Of a stretch of DNA of 64,000 nucleotides, positions 24,103 to 40,538 are shown one piece after another; the first letter of the stretch is position 1, and every line of letters begins with the position of its first letter. The notes below the pieces were generated by a model. The model searched no databases, had not been told where the DNA came from, and saw nothing but the letters and a program-made list of their open reading frames with translations. Where the stretch lies: NCBI GenBank assembly GCA_034509735.1, contig JACGWO010000002.1:44223702-44287701 (forward strand), written 5' to 3'. The stretch comes from Sesamum alatum. Its lineage: Eukaryota > Streptophyta > Magnoliopsida > Lamiales > Pedaliaceae. The position numbers and the translations under genes were made by a program.

Positions 24103-25729
24103 CTAAGCCTTTCCAATGAACTCCACATCAAAAAGAAGAACTGAATTGGGCGGAATAACGCACGACCCTGCATTACCCAGTTCATGCGATTTTAAGTTTT
24201 CTTTATATTTTTTACTCAGTAAAAGTTGGAAATATTTGATGAACTATTTACCTCCTCGGCAGCCTGCTCCTCTCACGCCGTATCCAAGTTCAGGCGGGAT
24301 TCTCAGCTTACGTTTTCCTCCTACAAATCATTATTCAAATTCGATACGTATATGTATTAGTAGTACTGCATAGACAGACAGATATTCGATGAAATTCCGC
24401 AAAGAGTTTATTAATTTTGGTGCAAAGCGAATGAATGATGGATGAATGTGAGTACTTACCAGCAAGCATGGCTGGAATTCCTTCCCCACCTAGAATTCCC
24501 TCATCCCAACCTTTGATCACCTGCGATATTGCACATAGCTCTAAATCAAATGTTATCTTCGTATATACGTGATTTATAGATTAGCGAGAATGAACTTTAT
24601 ATTTGTCTGCAAAATCTAACGGGCGTGTAAACAATCAAGCGAAATTCTAGTTCGGACCTGTGTGGGTTAAATCTGAACCAATTCTATAGCAAGTGCAATA
24701 CACTTGCTGTGTTATACTTCACATAGATATTAATCTATAACATTTTATTACATACATACGATATAGATTCTATATAAACGACTTTCATATATAATAATAA
24801 CAATATGAAATGCAACAATGATGTCAACGAAGCTTTACTTGACCGGTAAAATTGAGGCGTTATAAGTAAAAAATTGTGAGCTTGAGTCCTTCGAATGAAG
24901 GTGTATGTCTACTTTTATAGTAATTTGTTGTTTCTTTATCAGGTTTGTGAGTTAGTGCCTCACGTACGTGGATGTATATGTTTACTTTTATATTAATTTG
25001 TTGTTTCTTTGTTCTCGTTTCAACGTGGATGTATATGTCTACTTTTATATTAATTTGTTGTTTCTTTGTTCTCGTTTCAACGTATTCGTTAATTTGAATT
25101 ATTGACGTATTAACTTAATCTGTAAATTTGAATGAATATCATTTGATATAATAAACCCCATACTATAAAAAGAAAAGAAAAGGAAACAATGATTTAAAAT
25201 AAAAGAAGCGATCACGAACACATTTATTTACCTCACCAACACCGATGCGAAAAGCAAGAGGCTTTCCCCTATTGTAGCTGCTGTCAAAAACAGTTCCATT
25301 TTCCAATCTCCCCACATAATGTGCCTGCCAATTAAACGAACACAACACGATCACAATCTGTATAAAAGGATTAATTAACCCTAAATTAATCTTAGGGATT
25401 ACCTTGATAAGCTGCCCTTTCACAGCCTCAGGTCCGCTCCCGATAACGTTATCACAGTACGCGAGTCCAGACGGAGCTGCTGTGTACTCACACGGTGGGG
25501 CGGCGGCGCTCTCCGCCGCCGCAGGATTAAGAAGCTGAAGGAAGCCGAAGCAGACGCCGATACCAACCGCTTCTCTTCTGCTTAGAGAAGCCGGGCGAAT
25601 CGTCTTAGAATATTTGGTTTCATTGAAGTTGACAGCAGCGGATTCAACTGTGTGGAGGTTTTTTGTCGTGAATGATCCGAATCGAGCAGTGGGATGATAT
25701 GTGGGGATGGAGAATGGAAGTGCGTTCAT
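24103..25729 (-). CDS. FKBP13: Thylakoid-lumen FKBP13, peptidyl-prolyl cis-trans isomerase
   Basis: Immunophilin of the chloroplast lumen, known to bind the Rieske precursor and to be redox-regulated. Five exons on the minus strand, all GT-AG with matching phase: 25403-25729, 25232-25324, 24460-24520, 24252-24320 and 24103-24167, giving 204 residues. A stroma-targeting N-terminus is followed by a twin-arginine lumenal signal (SRREAVGIG, residues 50-58) ending AAAESAAA. The FKBP core includes AHYVGRLENGTVFDSSYNRG, FRIGVGEVIKGWDEG and KLRIPPELGYG. Both regulatory disulphide pairs are present: C80/C92 (spacing 12) and GAGC..GGSC (spacing 5), matching the Arabidopsis FKBP13 spacings. The start at 25729 is chosen because it directly precedes the transit peptide; longer in-frame sequence upstream looks non-coding. 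Confidence 0.95.
24966..25082. repeat. Short tandem repeat, two units of about 58 bp plus partials
   Basis: The unit GTGGATGTATATGT(T/C)TACTTTT...GTTGTTTCTTTGTTCTCGTTTCAAC is repeated almost exactly twice, with a third degraded copy from about 24900. It lies 560 bp from an FKBP13 exon, within intron 2 (24521-25231). Confidence 0.65.
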
Positions 25730-28973
<3,244 letters not shown>

Positions 28974-29794
28974 TCCGCTACTTATGCCCAATATCTGCAA
29001 TAAACTGCTTGAATTTGATTGTACTCAATGGAAAACCAGAAAATTTGTGCCGAGGGGACCAGCTTATGATTGAATTCTGGGCATGACCTTATACGTCCTA
29101 AATTCTTCCTCCTGATTTATGTTGTTGTTCTGATGAAATCAGTTGCTGTTTTTCTCCTCAAGGAAAACTTGTGTTTTCCTGAATCCAGTACTCGGGGCTG
29201 ACTACCATGCCAATCAATGGCCCTGGGTATTGCTTTTGCTTTGGGCAAGAACGGTTCTTCCGCCTCTTTTACGAATTTCTCTCCCTACAGAACTGTGATA
29301 TTTCTGTGGGTTGGCGCCGTTTTGAAGACGGCATGAGCGTTCCTGATAGAGGGAAAAACACTGCTTCATACTGAAATTCTCCACATATAATCTTAGGTGC
29401 ATTAGATCTTGTTGCTAGTCCCAGCAAACATGAATTTATTGAGCAGAGAATCGAAAAATGTAGTAGCATTTCAAATTGTTCTCCTGCTAAAGGTGTAGTC
29501 GTATATAGATCTAGCACCAGGTCCAAACATTTCACAATTATGGCTAAATAGCAGACAAACGAAACATCACACAGAAATCATGATACAATTGTCTCAAACA
29601 TCCATTAAGTTGGAAAGCTAAAGTTACACATTGTTTGTTTGGTTCCAAGGAACGAGTCTTTCCATGAAACATCTTAGCAGGGACTGATCTATATGTTTCT
29701 AGGGTTTAGTAAAGCACACTTTCCATCACCTCTTCTGTTTGATTAAGCATCCTCCATGAAGAAAACAACCATCAGAATGAGACAGCACTCTTTC
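28974..29794. other. Convergent 3' intergenic region
   Basis: The 3' ends of the ubiquitin-RUB gene (+) and PP2C (-) face each other here with 821 bp between stop codons. It presumably contains both 3' untranslated regions. No protein-like frame was recognised. Confidence 0.5.
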
Positions 29795-32700
29795 TTAACC
29801 AGAGCCGCTATGAGAGGATTCTACTTGGTTGGTAAGAAACCGGACAACGACAATGGTGATATTGTCACCACTGCCTCTCTGGTATGCTTCCTGCATCAGC
29901 CTCTTTGCAGCTTCTTCTGGGTCTTCAATTGGTTTAGTCATAGCGACGGCCTCCTGAAAAAACAGACGATGAAACGACAATCCAATGTCCGAAAACGAGG
30001 CAAGTACCTGAGTAACATAGAGGACAAAAGAAACAAAATATTACAACATTGTAACTGAAACTAGTGCACCACCTCATTTGTCACTACATCCCAAAGTCCA
30101 TCGCTTGCAAGGATGAGAAACTCGAGGGTATCATCAACTTTTTCCTCCTGTATTTGACAAGAGAAAAGATATACCATAAATCAGGATCTAATCTGAAGAA
30201 ACCACTGATTTACGGCACACAGACGACAAGATCTGAAAGGTTCCAACTAAGGCTTCATGATGGTCAGTCAATTCATTTTTCATTAAGTTGATAAGATAAT
30301 TTGATCATTTCCAATGATTGCATAACAACGCTTCCCAGAAAAGCCCGTAAAGAGCACCTGAATTTCAGGATCAGCAACGACATACTGCTTCAACAGTCTG
30401 TCACCGAATGCACGAGATACAGCAAGCACTCCTCCAACTCTCCAAGTTCCTTTAGAGAATATCCAAATGAGATAAAAACCGGAAAATGAATTGGCCTGAA
30501 ACGATGGTAGACGATAACAAAAGATGAAAGAACCACAGAAATGCATTTACCTGCCCACATCACAAAACCTCCAGCATCTTCAATTCGTTGTCTCTCATCT
30601 GTTTGGTCGGGTTTGTGGTCTCGAGAGACAGCAATAGCTGCAAGATGCAGCATTCACCATGAGACAGTGCATTTGAAATCCTAAATAAACAATGTTTCAG
30701 CCACCAAATTGACCGAAAAAAGAAATTTCCAAGTCTTACCATTGCCACCCCTGCAAATAACAGCTCTAGAATCCCCGACATTTGCCACCAACAGACGATC
30801 ACCAACGAGGATCGCAGTGGAGGCGGTAGAGCCAGCATCCCTGTTCTGATTATTTTCGGATTTCAGGAATTCCGAGTCCGTATGACTGTAGGCATCAGCT
30901 GAAATAGGGCCCAAAACGGTTAAAAAGGGAAAAAATAAGTTTAACGAGCAACTTGGAGACGGCAACGAGAGCAGAGTAAGACACCACACGGACGTACCTA
31001 TAGCTGATCTGGTATCAGAAATGAACTTTGGGTGCCTGATGAGATTACTGAACAGGTTTTGTTTGACATATTCTGCAGCTCGAGCTCCCCCATGACCTGA
31101 AATAGTAAAAGACAATACACAAGTAAATTATGTGCCGTCAATCTACCATTTCTTGTATACCAGGTGAAGCATGAAAAACTAAAAACATTTTGATATTCGC
31201 ATAACAGGTTATATATAATTTTGACACCCCGAGGGGGGAAATCTTCACAAATCTCCATAATCTACTTACCATCAACGAATTATATGGTTCAAACCTAGAG
31301 CTTGAAAGAGTAATTCGGGAGAAATAGAGAAAATGACAACGAGAAGATATAAGAATCTAATTATTGTGTGAAAATAAGAATGTGGGAATAAAGTGCAAAA
31401 ATCCTACATACAAATAATTTTGTGAAACACAGAATGTTTAGGAACTTGAATTAATGTTAGGTTAAACATTCAGCATATCATTGAATTCGATCAGCTGTGG
31501 CTCAAAAGGTTTTGTGCATCTCCGTGTTATGCCTTATTTAGGTAAAATTTGATAGATGTCATCTTATGGATTTCTAAGTGTATGAATCTGTATCCCTAAT
31601 GGGAAAATAAAGTTCATCAAGATATCGCGACAAGTAGAAAGATATCTTTTCTTCTTTGTTCTTTGAGGGGTTTAGTAAATCTAATTTGAAGTTTTGAACA
31701 AACCAACCCCTCACACTGACCCCTGAAATACCAGAACAAGTTAAAAAATAAGTCCAACTGCTTCCATGGCTCCACCAGCACATCATTGTATGCAGTTATG
31801 ATGCAATGGTTTTTGCACTTCATGTGCACACCACAAGCCTGCATGTAAGCCTCAGGTTCAAAGATGCGACGCGCACGCACATATATACATCACACCCACA
31901 CTCACCCACCCACCCGCACACACACACACACATATATACATATAGAGAGAGAGAGAGCGCTACCATCAAAAACTCCAAAGAGACCAACCACCTCTCCATC
32001 TACACCATCAATCCTCGTTTCGTAGAAATCCTCCATTGAAGACCTTTTACCTGGAGAACTTGCATATCCATAGCTGAACTTTCCATTCTGACTGCATGGA
32101 AGTAATTCATACTAGATGTCAGACCGAATCGCATCTAACTATTTATTATAACTTCATAAACATTCATAGTTATCTACATAAAGGGCAGCCGTGGAAACGA
32201 CAACTTCTACGTTAGGCATTGTTTAAGATAATTTAATCAAATTACCCAAAATATAATTTAGTACACTTGAACATTATGCACCTAAGTAAGCCATGCTAAG
32301 GGTTCCTCTTCTTGAGCTTATGAAATCAGAGACACGGTGTTTACCTCAAAAATAGCGTACAACGCAAAGAGTTGTCATACTGAATATATTAACCAGGACA
32401 TGATTGTTATTAATCTCTATCAATTAAACAGCTCTGCATAAAACTTCTCTTCTCATATGCAACCATAGATACCATTTGTCCAATGAAAACAAACCAGATC
32501 TTTGTTCTCAGATGTAAAATCTGAAATTCCTAAATGGAAAACAGTGGGCAATACAACAACGATTGTGTGGATGTGACAAAAGACAGCTCGGCATCACACA
32601 GACACAGAAATCTTAAAGATGTTAACGCAGAAAGCGACAAATATTATCGGTGTCGGAACTTCCATTCTCGTGCGTAAGCAATCAGATTCAGGACATGGAT

Positions 32701-33400
32701 GTAATACACGTGCAGTACGAAGATTTGTCATTTGACCAAAAGTTCATTAATCATTGAAAACAATCATTTTCTTGTGATCTGTATATACAGTCATCCCAGA
32801 AAAATGCGACAACCTTCGACAATGGGCATAACAGATGTCAGAAAAATTAAGCCACCAACCAATCATGCCTGTGCAACAGGAATCAAGATCGACAGACAAA
32901 TTATCACCATGCAGCCGAGGAATAACAGACACTCTGGATAAAGCATTGAACAAACAATTAAATAAACGGTACAAGCATTCATATCTGCAGGTTTAGACGT
33001 CAAAACAACCAAGCAAAAGAAGTAAGAAAATGAAGGATCCAGGTTTAACATCCATGTCATTCCTTCTCCACTCATTTATTCTTATCTGATTTAGTAAGAA
33101 AAAGGACAACATAACCAAATCCAGTAAACTCATCAGCAGCTAAAAAACTAAAACATCTTCGAATGGGAAAAACAACACAATCAAATATTTCAATTCAGAA
33201 AGAAACATGGCATTCCACACATTCTACACCAAATTAACCAACCAAACAAGAGAGAGACAGAGAGAGCAAGATGTTCAAACACAAGACACGGCAAAATAGG
33301 CTGCGAAAGAGAATCACCTAAGGCCACCGCCGCTGACCGGAGCATCATCGACATGTACTTGGCTTGTAGATTGTGACAACACTGAGTTCAGATAACCCAT
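29795..33400 (-). CDS. Protein phosphatase 2C, WIN2/At5g10740-like (clade F type)
   Basis: Mn/Mg-dependent Ser/Thr phosphatase. Eight minus-strand exons: 33318-33400, 31964-32091, 30998-31096, 30740-30898, 30551-30637, 30358-30449, 30073-30147 and 29795-29953; all phases agree, giving 293 residues. It starts [19 protein letters not shown], then [20 protein letters not shown] (metal-binding Glu-Asp), [70 protein letters not shown] and [14 protein letters not shown]. The metal-coordinating Asp residues in DGHGG, SDGLWD and GDN are all present, so it should be active. It stops about 18 residues before the end of the Arabidopsis WIN2 protein as I remember it (311 aa). Introns 1 and 2 are long (1226 and 867 bp); intron 2 holds a CA/TA/GA microsatellite at 31915-31958. 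Confidence 0.94.
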
Positions 33401-35245
33401 GTCGCCAATCTCTCTTCAGGATGTGTTTTTCTTTAATTCAAATTTTTTGGGCTTCAATATTTTGACTTTCCCCTAATTAATGGAAGAAATTACCCTATTT
33501 CTTCCTCTACACTTTTGCGTATAAATATTAATAACCCAAAATGGGAAAATGCTTATTGTTGCAAAAGTGATGCGTCTAAAACCGGAAACAACAAGATCAC
33601 ACCATCACAGCATCTGAAATACTGTTGATTCCAATACTTTTCAATCCAACCTGCGCCCAAAAAGAAAAAATTGAAATACAACAAAAGAGAAATAAATCAG
33701 ATCAAACTTAATCTTCAAGAACAGATCTAAAACGAATGTGCAGACATAAAATACGAGGCGTAAAAATGAAAAATAGCAACCATCTGACTTCCTTTCTCCA
33801 CCTCTAAAACCTATTACACACTAAAATACAAGAATATATTACCAAGCGTTCAAGTATGTTTGTGGGTTCATACGAATTGTTATCAACATCCCGAACCATC
33901 ACAAAAGAATCAACCTTTATCAACGTTTTCCCCTCTAATGGCTTTAAAAATCCAATCTTGATCACAATACGATTCAAGAAACTTCCTCAAGAGACGCGTT
34001 TTCATTATTTCAGACAAACAAAAGCATGAAAAATTATGTATGCACATGTTTTTATCCGTATGAACAGAGAAAAGAGAGCCGAGAGAGAGAGAGAGAGAGG
34101 ACCTGAAGGAGGGAGTAGGGGAAGAGAAAGCCATGTGAGAGAAAGAAGGAGAGAGAGTTAAAAGAGGAAAAGAAAATGGAGAAAAGACAAGATGAAGAAA
34201 AGGAGGAGAAGTTTGTAATAACATAATAATTATTGGTAGTAGTTCAATCAAACCAAATAAATTTACAAGCTAATCAATAATGGCAAAGTTCTTTCATTTT
34301 CCCCAGTTTCTTTCCTGCTTTCTCATTTCTTTTTCCTCCCCACCCCCAAAAAAAACAAACACACACTATGCCCCTATATATAATAAATATCTATGTACTA
34401 GTGGTTTTTCATTCCCATTTAGATTTTGGATCAAATTTTTTATTGTAAAATTTATTTTATTTTTAATTTTATTCATTTACACACATTATATACATAAAAA
34501 TAATATTAAATATTTCATTTTAAAAAAAATTATATACATAATATATATAATACAAAATAAAATAAAATTTACAACAAAAAATTCAATCCCTTGAACTTCC
34601 CTTGCTTGTTTTGAGTTGGTTCGGTCATGCCAAAATGAGTTGTGCTGGTGGTGGGGGGGGGGGGGGCACACAGCCGAAAAATGGGGTGGGGGGAGACTTG
34701 GTCAAAGACAAAAATGAAGTGTAACTGACAATTGAGGTAGCCAAACACTTGGCTAACATGCAGCAGGAGGTTTGCATTGACTCTATCCTCAACTACCTAA
34801 TAATACTATACTACTTCAACTATCATTTCTCACTCATGAATAAACCCCTAACCTACAAATACCCAAATGCATATTTCTAAGGTTGAATGTAAGTACGATG
34901 GAAATCATTAAAAATAAGCTTATGATATTATCATATTAAGGCAAATGACCAAGAATTTTGCAAGTACAGAGAGTTTCAAAATGTCAGAACCAATAAGATG
35001 AGGATTTGGGTGATACCAGATTGATTGAGAGAGGATTCCAAGCCCATTATTCTGTCTGTGTCAAAATCAGACACATGCATATTTTAATTAGTCAACTAAT
35101 AAGTGAACAAAATAAGTGTCTAAGCATGTACATAGTTGATCTATTTAAAATCAAGAATCATATATATTTTTTCTAATTCTTAAGATTCACAACAGAAGCA
35201 GCTCTTGTATGCTTCTAATTGCTGCCGGCTGCTCGTCTTCAAAGC
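33401..35245. other. Region between PP2C start and O-methyltransferase stop
   Basis: Likely contains the PP2C promoter and leader: a GA-rich tract (34081-34200, CT-rich on the transcribed strand) ends at a plausible donor near 34100, so an intron in the PP2C leader is possible. A run of at least 14 G stands at 34651-34666. AT-rich filler covers 34430-34580. No coding sequence is supported. Confidence 0.5.
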
Positions 35246-37969
35246 CTATCTCTTCCGACAGATTGTCATGCCATCGCCTATCGGAACCTACATTTGGAAG
35301 TAAGGTGAGAGAAGCGGCGTAGACTTGTATATGGAAAGAGAAATGCTCGAGGACCTACCATGCTAATGCTTACGCGATTATCCTCCATCAAGTTTCTGTT
35401 AAACTTTCTGATGCTGACAGTCTTTGGGTCGTTTACCTGGCCAAGAATATTAGTTTAGAAAAAAGTTATTCGGAGATTGTTAAAACGGCTGGTTGTTTGG
35501 CAGAGTTCAAGTATACTGGACCAGTGGATCCGCAACCCTTCCATGCCAAAGAACATTATCGATCACTATAACACCTCCAACTCTAACCTGTATAACGGGA
35601 CAATAAGCAATCATTCTTACAAACAGTGCAAACAAAGATACCAATGTCCGACAGTCCATATAATATGTGAATATCATGGATGTAGATTGGCTGCTTACGA
35701 TATTGTGCTACTAACCAGTTGTAGCAGCAGTTCAAAATAATCCTGGTACATTTTCTTCTCAGCATCTACAAAGGCGAAATCATAGCTACAGAGAAGAATA
35801 AGCACGTCGTCAAAAATAGATGAATCGTAGTAGCTGAAAAAAAAAAGGGAAAAGGGAATCTACACTAGAGTAGTTTGTGTGCAAGAGACAGGAGAAAAGG
35901 TGGTCTGGGTTCCTGAAGTACATAGCTTTGCAGGGATCCTTCGGTAACCTTGTGAAAAGTTAAGCTTCTAGATATTAAAAGATCTTATATGCTGGCCTTG
36001 CTGGGAAGAAATGAATTATTTATGCAACATAAGGATCATGGTGAATTTTACTCTTGATAAGATGAACACAATGGGTGACTGGAGCTGATCATACATTCCT
36101 GAAGCTGGGAAAAGATGTAAACAAAGAGGACGTCTTCAATTATTTCCTGAAGAATAGATCTTATTGTTTCAGGTGATTCAGAAACTAAATACAGCTAAAT
36201 GCTGCAATTCAGTCAAGACGGTTGTATTATACTGTAGAGATGAATTATGGGACAACTGGGGAAAAATTACAAGGGGAAGGGGATTTTAATAGTTTCCTAA
36301 TGGAATAATGTGATAGCTTCAAGTGAGTCACGAAAGAAAGTAGAGATAACGCCAAGTGCAACAGCAAAATACATCATTCACCCATACTTACTGCATGTAA
36401 AAGGTGCTGGATAATGCAGACAATCCACTGAATTACAATCATAGCTAACTAAAACTAGACTTATCTAGTTATCAGCACAAAATACCTGCTACCTTCGCCA
36501 TTTTGAATCATAGACTTCAAAGTATCAGCTGCTAGCCCATGTTTCACTTTAACCTAAGTCCCCATATATAAATCATCAGACATCCTCGTCATGGAGAAAG
36601 AAGAATATCAGAAATCATTGGCGAACCCCTATTGAATACATAAACGTCTAACTGAGAATAACTAATGCGGCAAACGGCTTGTAGATCTACAAATGAAAAA
36701 ACATGCTAGATAGTTGATGATATCTCAGGTTGACAGGTCATCAGATTTTCTATTCCTTGTACAGTCACATGATCCACATAAGTTAACTCTTTGCTAATTC
36801 TTGGAAAATGTGATTTATGGATTGCCACAAGATACTTACTAGTATATGAGTTATGCTCGACAGATTCAATCATTTTACTCAAGTAGATTAAGACTCTGTA
36901 CTCCTTTCATAGAACTGCTAAAGTGGAAATACAAAGTAGGGAAAGTAGCTCCATTTTCATGTCTTTATGTGTCCGTGAGAGGGAGGGGCAGCGAACTTCT
37001 GCAACAGCATACCTTCTCTGAAACACCAGCGCGCTCATAATATCTGCGTGCAACTTCTAGTGATTTTGCGTCTCTCTCACATGCTACCAGCTGACCTCCT
37101 TCTGGTAGAACCAAAGCAACAGCAAGAGATGAGTACCCCTGGCAAAAGAATATGATGTTGAAGATGTAATCACAGCCACACAGGACATTTCTGGAAAGAG
37201 AGAAAGAAATCCAGAGATACATACAGTGTAGACACCAACTTCAATACACCTCTCTGCTCCTAGAATCTGAACAAGCATTGCAAGAAGCTGCGCTTGATCA
37301 GGGGATACCTAGACGAAATGAAAACTTATAAACACCAACATATAAATTACTAAAAGAGGAGAAAGATAACACTTAGTTGGATATCAGAAAATAGTTGCAT
37401 GAACCAGTTAAAGGAATTAATTCCACCAAAGGGAATGGTAAATATCCATATCGCGTGGCAGTTCCACAAGGAGGATGTTCGAGGCTAACAGGGAAACAGA
37501 TTAACAATACTGAGCTGTAGTAATTAACCCATCATTACCTGCATTTGACTACCACGCATGGTAGCTGTTTCCTCCCTAAGCTCGCGCAATATCTGAATGC
37601 AGAAAAGGATCAACATGAAAATAAACAGAACTTCTACCATAAACCCAATAAACAAGTTATGAAAACAAGAGAATGAGAAGACAATACTGAAAATTAGACC
37701 TCCGGTTCTCTGACGTTAGCCAATAAGTAGTCATACAGCCTAGAATTAACACTGATAACTTCCTTATGCCCGTAACTGTCATTGGTGGCGACAACCGTGT
37801 CTGTGACTGTATTTGCAACACATTTCAACGCCTTCACATTATAACAAACTGGGCGGCTTACAATTAACCCCCTTGCAGCAGATAGGACGACCGGATGGAA
37901 ATGTCTAGACGTCCGAAACGCCGTCAGCGGATATACCCATTGATGCACAACCCCCCAGCTACCAGACAT
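35246..37969 (-). CDS. Cation-dependent O-methyltransferase, CCoAOMT-like (At3g62000/OMTF3 type)
   Basis: SAM-dependent methyltransferase of family 3 (caffeoyl-CoA O-methyltransferase fold); substrate of this clade is not established. Nine exons: 37700-37969, 37539-37592, 37225-37308, 37013-37138, 36486-36553, 35716-35785, 35522-35587, 35359-35436 and 35246-35287, giving 285 residues in one continuous frame. Motifs in order: REETATMRGSQMQVSPDQAQ, IEVGVYTGYSSLAVALVLPE (SAM motif I), LVACERD, YDFAFVDAEKKMYQDYFELL (metal-binding Asp), VGGVIVIDNVLWHG (metal-binding Asp-Asn) and PIGDGMTICRKR at the C-terminus. The ninety residues before the fold suggest an organelle transit peptide. In exon 5 the donor at 36486 (AGCAG|GTATTT) was chosen over an earlier GT at 36492 because only it keeps the frame into SYDFAF. 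A leader intron probably ends just upstream of the ATG (TTGGCAG). Confidence 0.93.
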
Positions 37970-40538
37970 TGTAAATCCACACTCCTGCCAAATTCAAGGG
38001 TTAGGGCAATATTTTCAGACACTGTACTGGACTTTATTGTCCCAATACCTCACTCAAATGCTTCAAACAAAATTATTGGTAACTAGTACTGCCACTCTAA
38101 AGCGTTCATGAATGCAAATACTTCCGCAGACTTGAATTACAAAATTCAGGAGCACGGGATGAATACATTGGTGGTCAGCATTCCGTTAACTATTATTATC
38201 CCGACCAGCAAAGTAAAAACAGCACGATTATTTCCCTAAAAATTAGAAAAAGGAACAATCCGATGGTCCTTATCAGTTTTTACCTCGCGCATCGACCAAT
38301 TTCTGTCTCTAAGTTCTCAACTTCATCTCCACCATAAGAAGCAAAATTTCAAATTTGAAGGGTAAGCAAAATGACAAGAATCATTCAGGAGGAGATTTCA
38401 TTACCCTTCTTTCGCCGGAGCAAAAACCCTTCGCCGGAGAAAGAGAAATAGCTGAGCTCAGCTTGTAAATCAGTGTTACCTCCAGTAGAAAATTTCTACT
38501 CAGTTTCAGATATTCAGGCTTAAATTTGGTTCTGTACAGTTCAGACGATAATTGAAAAAAATATACATATAATTTGTAAATGATTAATTTTTTTATTTCT
38601 TATTTTTTAGAGGTTGTGAATGATTAATTAGTCGTCATAATTTCATTTTTTTTTTTTTTTTGGAAACTTTTATAAGTAAGTTAAAGTCAGTTTATTTCAA
38701 ACTGACTGAAATTTATGATGTATTAAGTGCAAAATTGTATTCATTTCAATTCGTGGTTTGAAATGCTATCACTTCGATTAAAATATTAACTTAAAATATA
38801 ATGTAAACAAATATAATTTATTTTAGTATTTCTCGTCAGAAAATTAAGATATAGTTTACCAACTAAGTTACAGTTTCATCTTTTCACTAAATATATATAT
38901 ATATATATGAGCAATCCGCGCACACACGATGTGTGAACAAATAAAAAAATTAAAATATATTAATCAGTATGTTTAAATTACATACTTTGGTCAATTTTAG
39001 TACATATATGATCTATTTTACGTCGAATTTTAGTAGATTATTAGTCATATGTTTGTTATTTGTCTGATCTAAAATATTTTATAAAATTAATTTACAAAAA
39101 TACTTAATGGATGAACATAATCTAGTTATACTATTATAGAAGAAAATATTATTTTTCTCTAATAAATGGTAGTTATATCATATTTACATCACTTCTTTTA
39201 AAAAAAAATTGCCCTTCAAAACAAAACTAAATTTTAAGTTGAATAAGTATATTTATTAGGATTTTCAAGGATAAATACACTTTTTAATTTAAATTTCAGT
39301 TTTATTTTGCAGCCAAAATTTAAAAAAGGTGGTAAAAGTATGAGATAACCGCTATTGTTAGAAGAAAACAACCTTTTCCTTTATAATAGTGTATATATAT
39401 ATATATATCATTAGAAGACCCTTGAAATTATTAATAATTTATTTTAACGTGTTAGAAACATGTGATTATACGATAATTTCATATTTGAAAACTTAATATT
39501 CAATATATGATCGAATTAAAATAAAATGTGTTTTTAGAAATTAAATATCATAAACCAGATAGCATTGATCTCGTTCCAAAAACTCCTATTAATTTCAAAA
39601 TAATACTTCATGTTGCATAAATTGGATAAAAAGTAAATAAAATTTAAATTAGTAAATTCACTTACTATTTGATACAAATCTTAAAAATTAAAAAAAAAGT
39701 AAATGTGCAATATGTAAAAAATTCAAATATATATGAAACATATCAGTACTAACATTAAAAAAGCAAGTTTCAATCTGTATTAAAAGCTTACTACTACATA
39801 ACATATTTAGAGTTGATAAATCGGTAAATTTCAAATAAAAATAAGATGGTGAAAAATAAAATACTTCAAAATATGTCTTTTTAACAGAAAGTTTGAATAT
39901 TTTTTCAAATTAAGTAATTGTACATATAGCCCATGAAGATGCATTAAAGAATGGTGTTTGATACTATATGGAGAATAATATGCAGCTTTTTGTTAACGCC
40001 AGATGAAGTTTAAGAGTAATTAAAAAAAAAAAAGAATCACAACTACATATGAATTATTAATAACTTGATACTTTTAGCTTTTGTACGTTGCATCTCTGAT
40101 CTTTACGTGTAAAACAACAAATAAATGGCCTATGAGTCTATGTATATATATTGAAAATAGCAGAAAAGGAAAAAAAAATAAAGAACATATTAATTATATG
40201 TTTATTATTAAGACCAAATCCTGGAAAAACATATTAATATATTAGTTTGTGAGTTAGGTTTTAGACTTTTAATTGGATTTTAACTTGTATAGGGGGGAAA
40301 AAAGAAATCAAAAAGATGGTGTGTGAACATGGTTGGTTATGGTAAGAGTGTATATTTAGTAGTTTGTAAAATTGGTATGAGAACTACCAAGAAGATGATG
40401 AACTTTCATTTTTATCCTCCATAAATAATTAATTCATTTTATAGAAAGAAATCGACAAATGTATTTTAAGAAAAGCAAAGGACAATTCTTGTAAAAATAT
40501 ATAAATAACTTCCATATTAGATCAGTTACAGTTTTTAT

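Noticed and set aside
24840..25000. Possible tRNA-derived SINE (GAGCTTGAGTCCTTCGAA resembles a B box)
   Set aside because: No matching A box at the right distance and no tRNA-like head or tail could be found.
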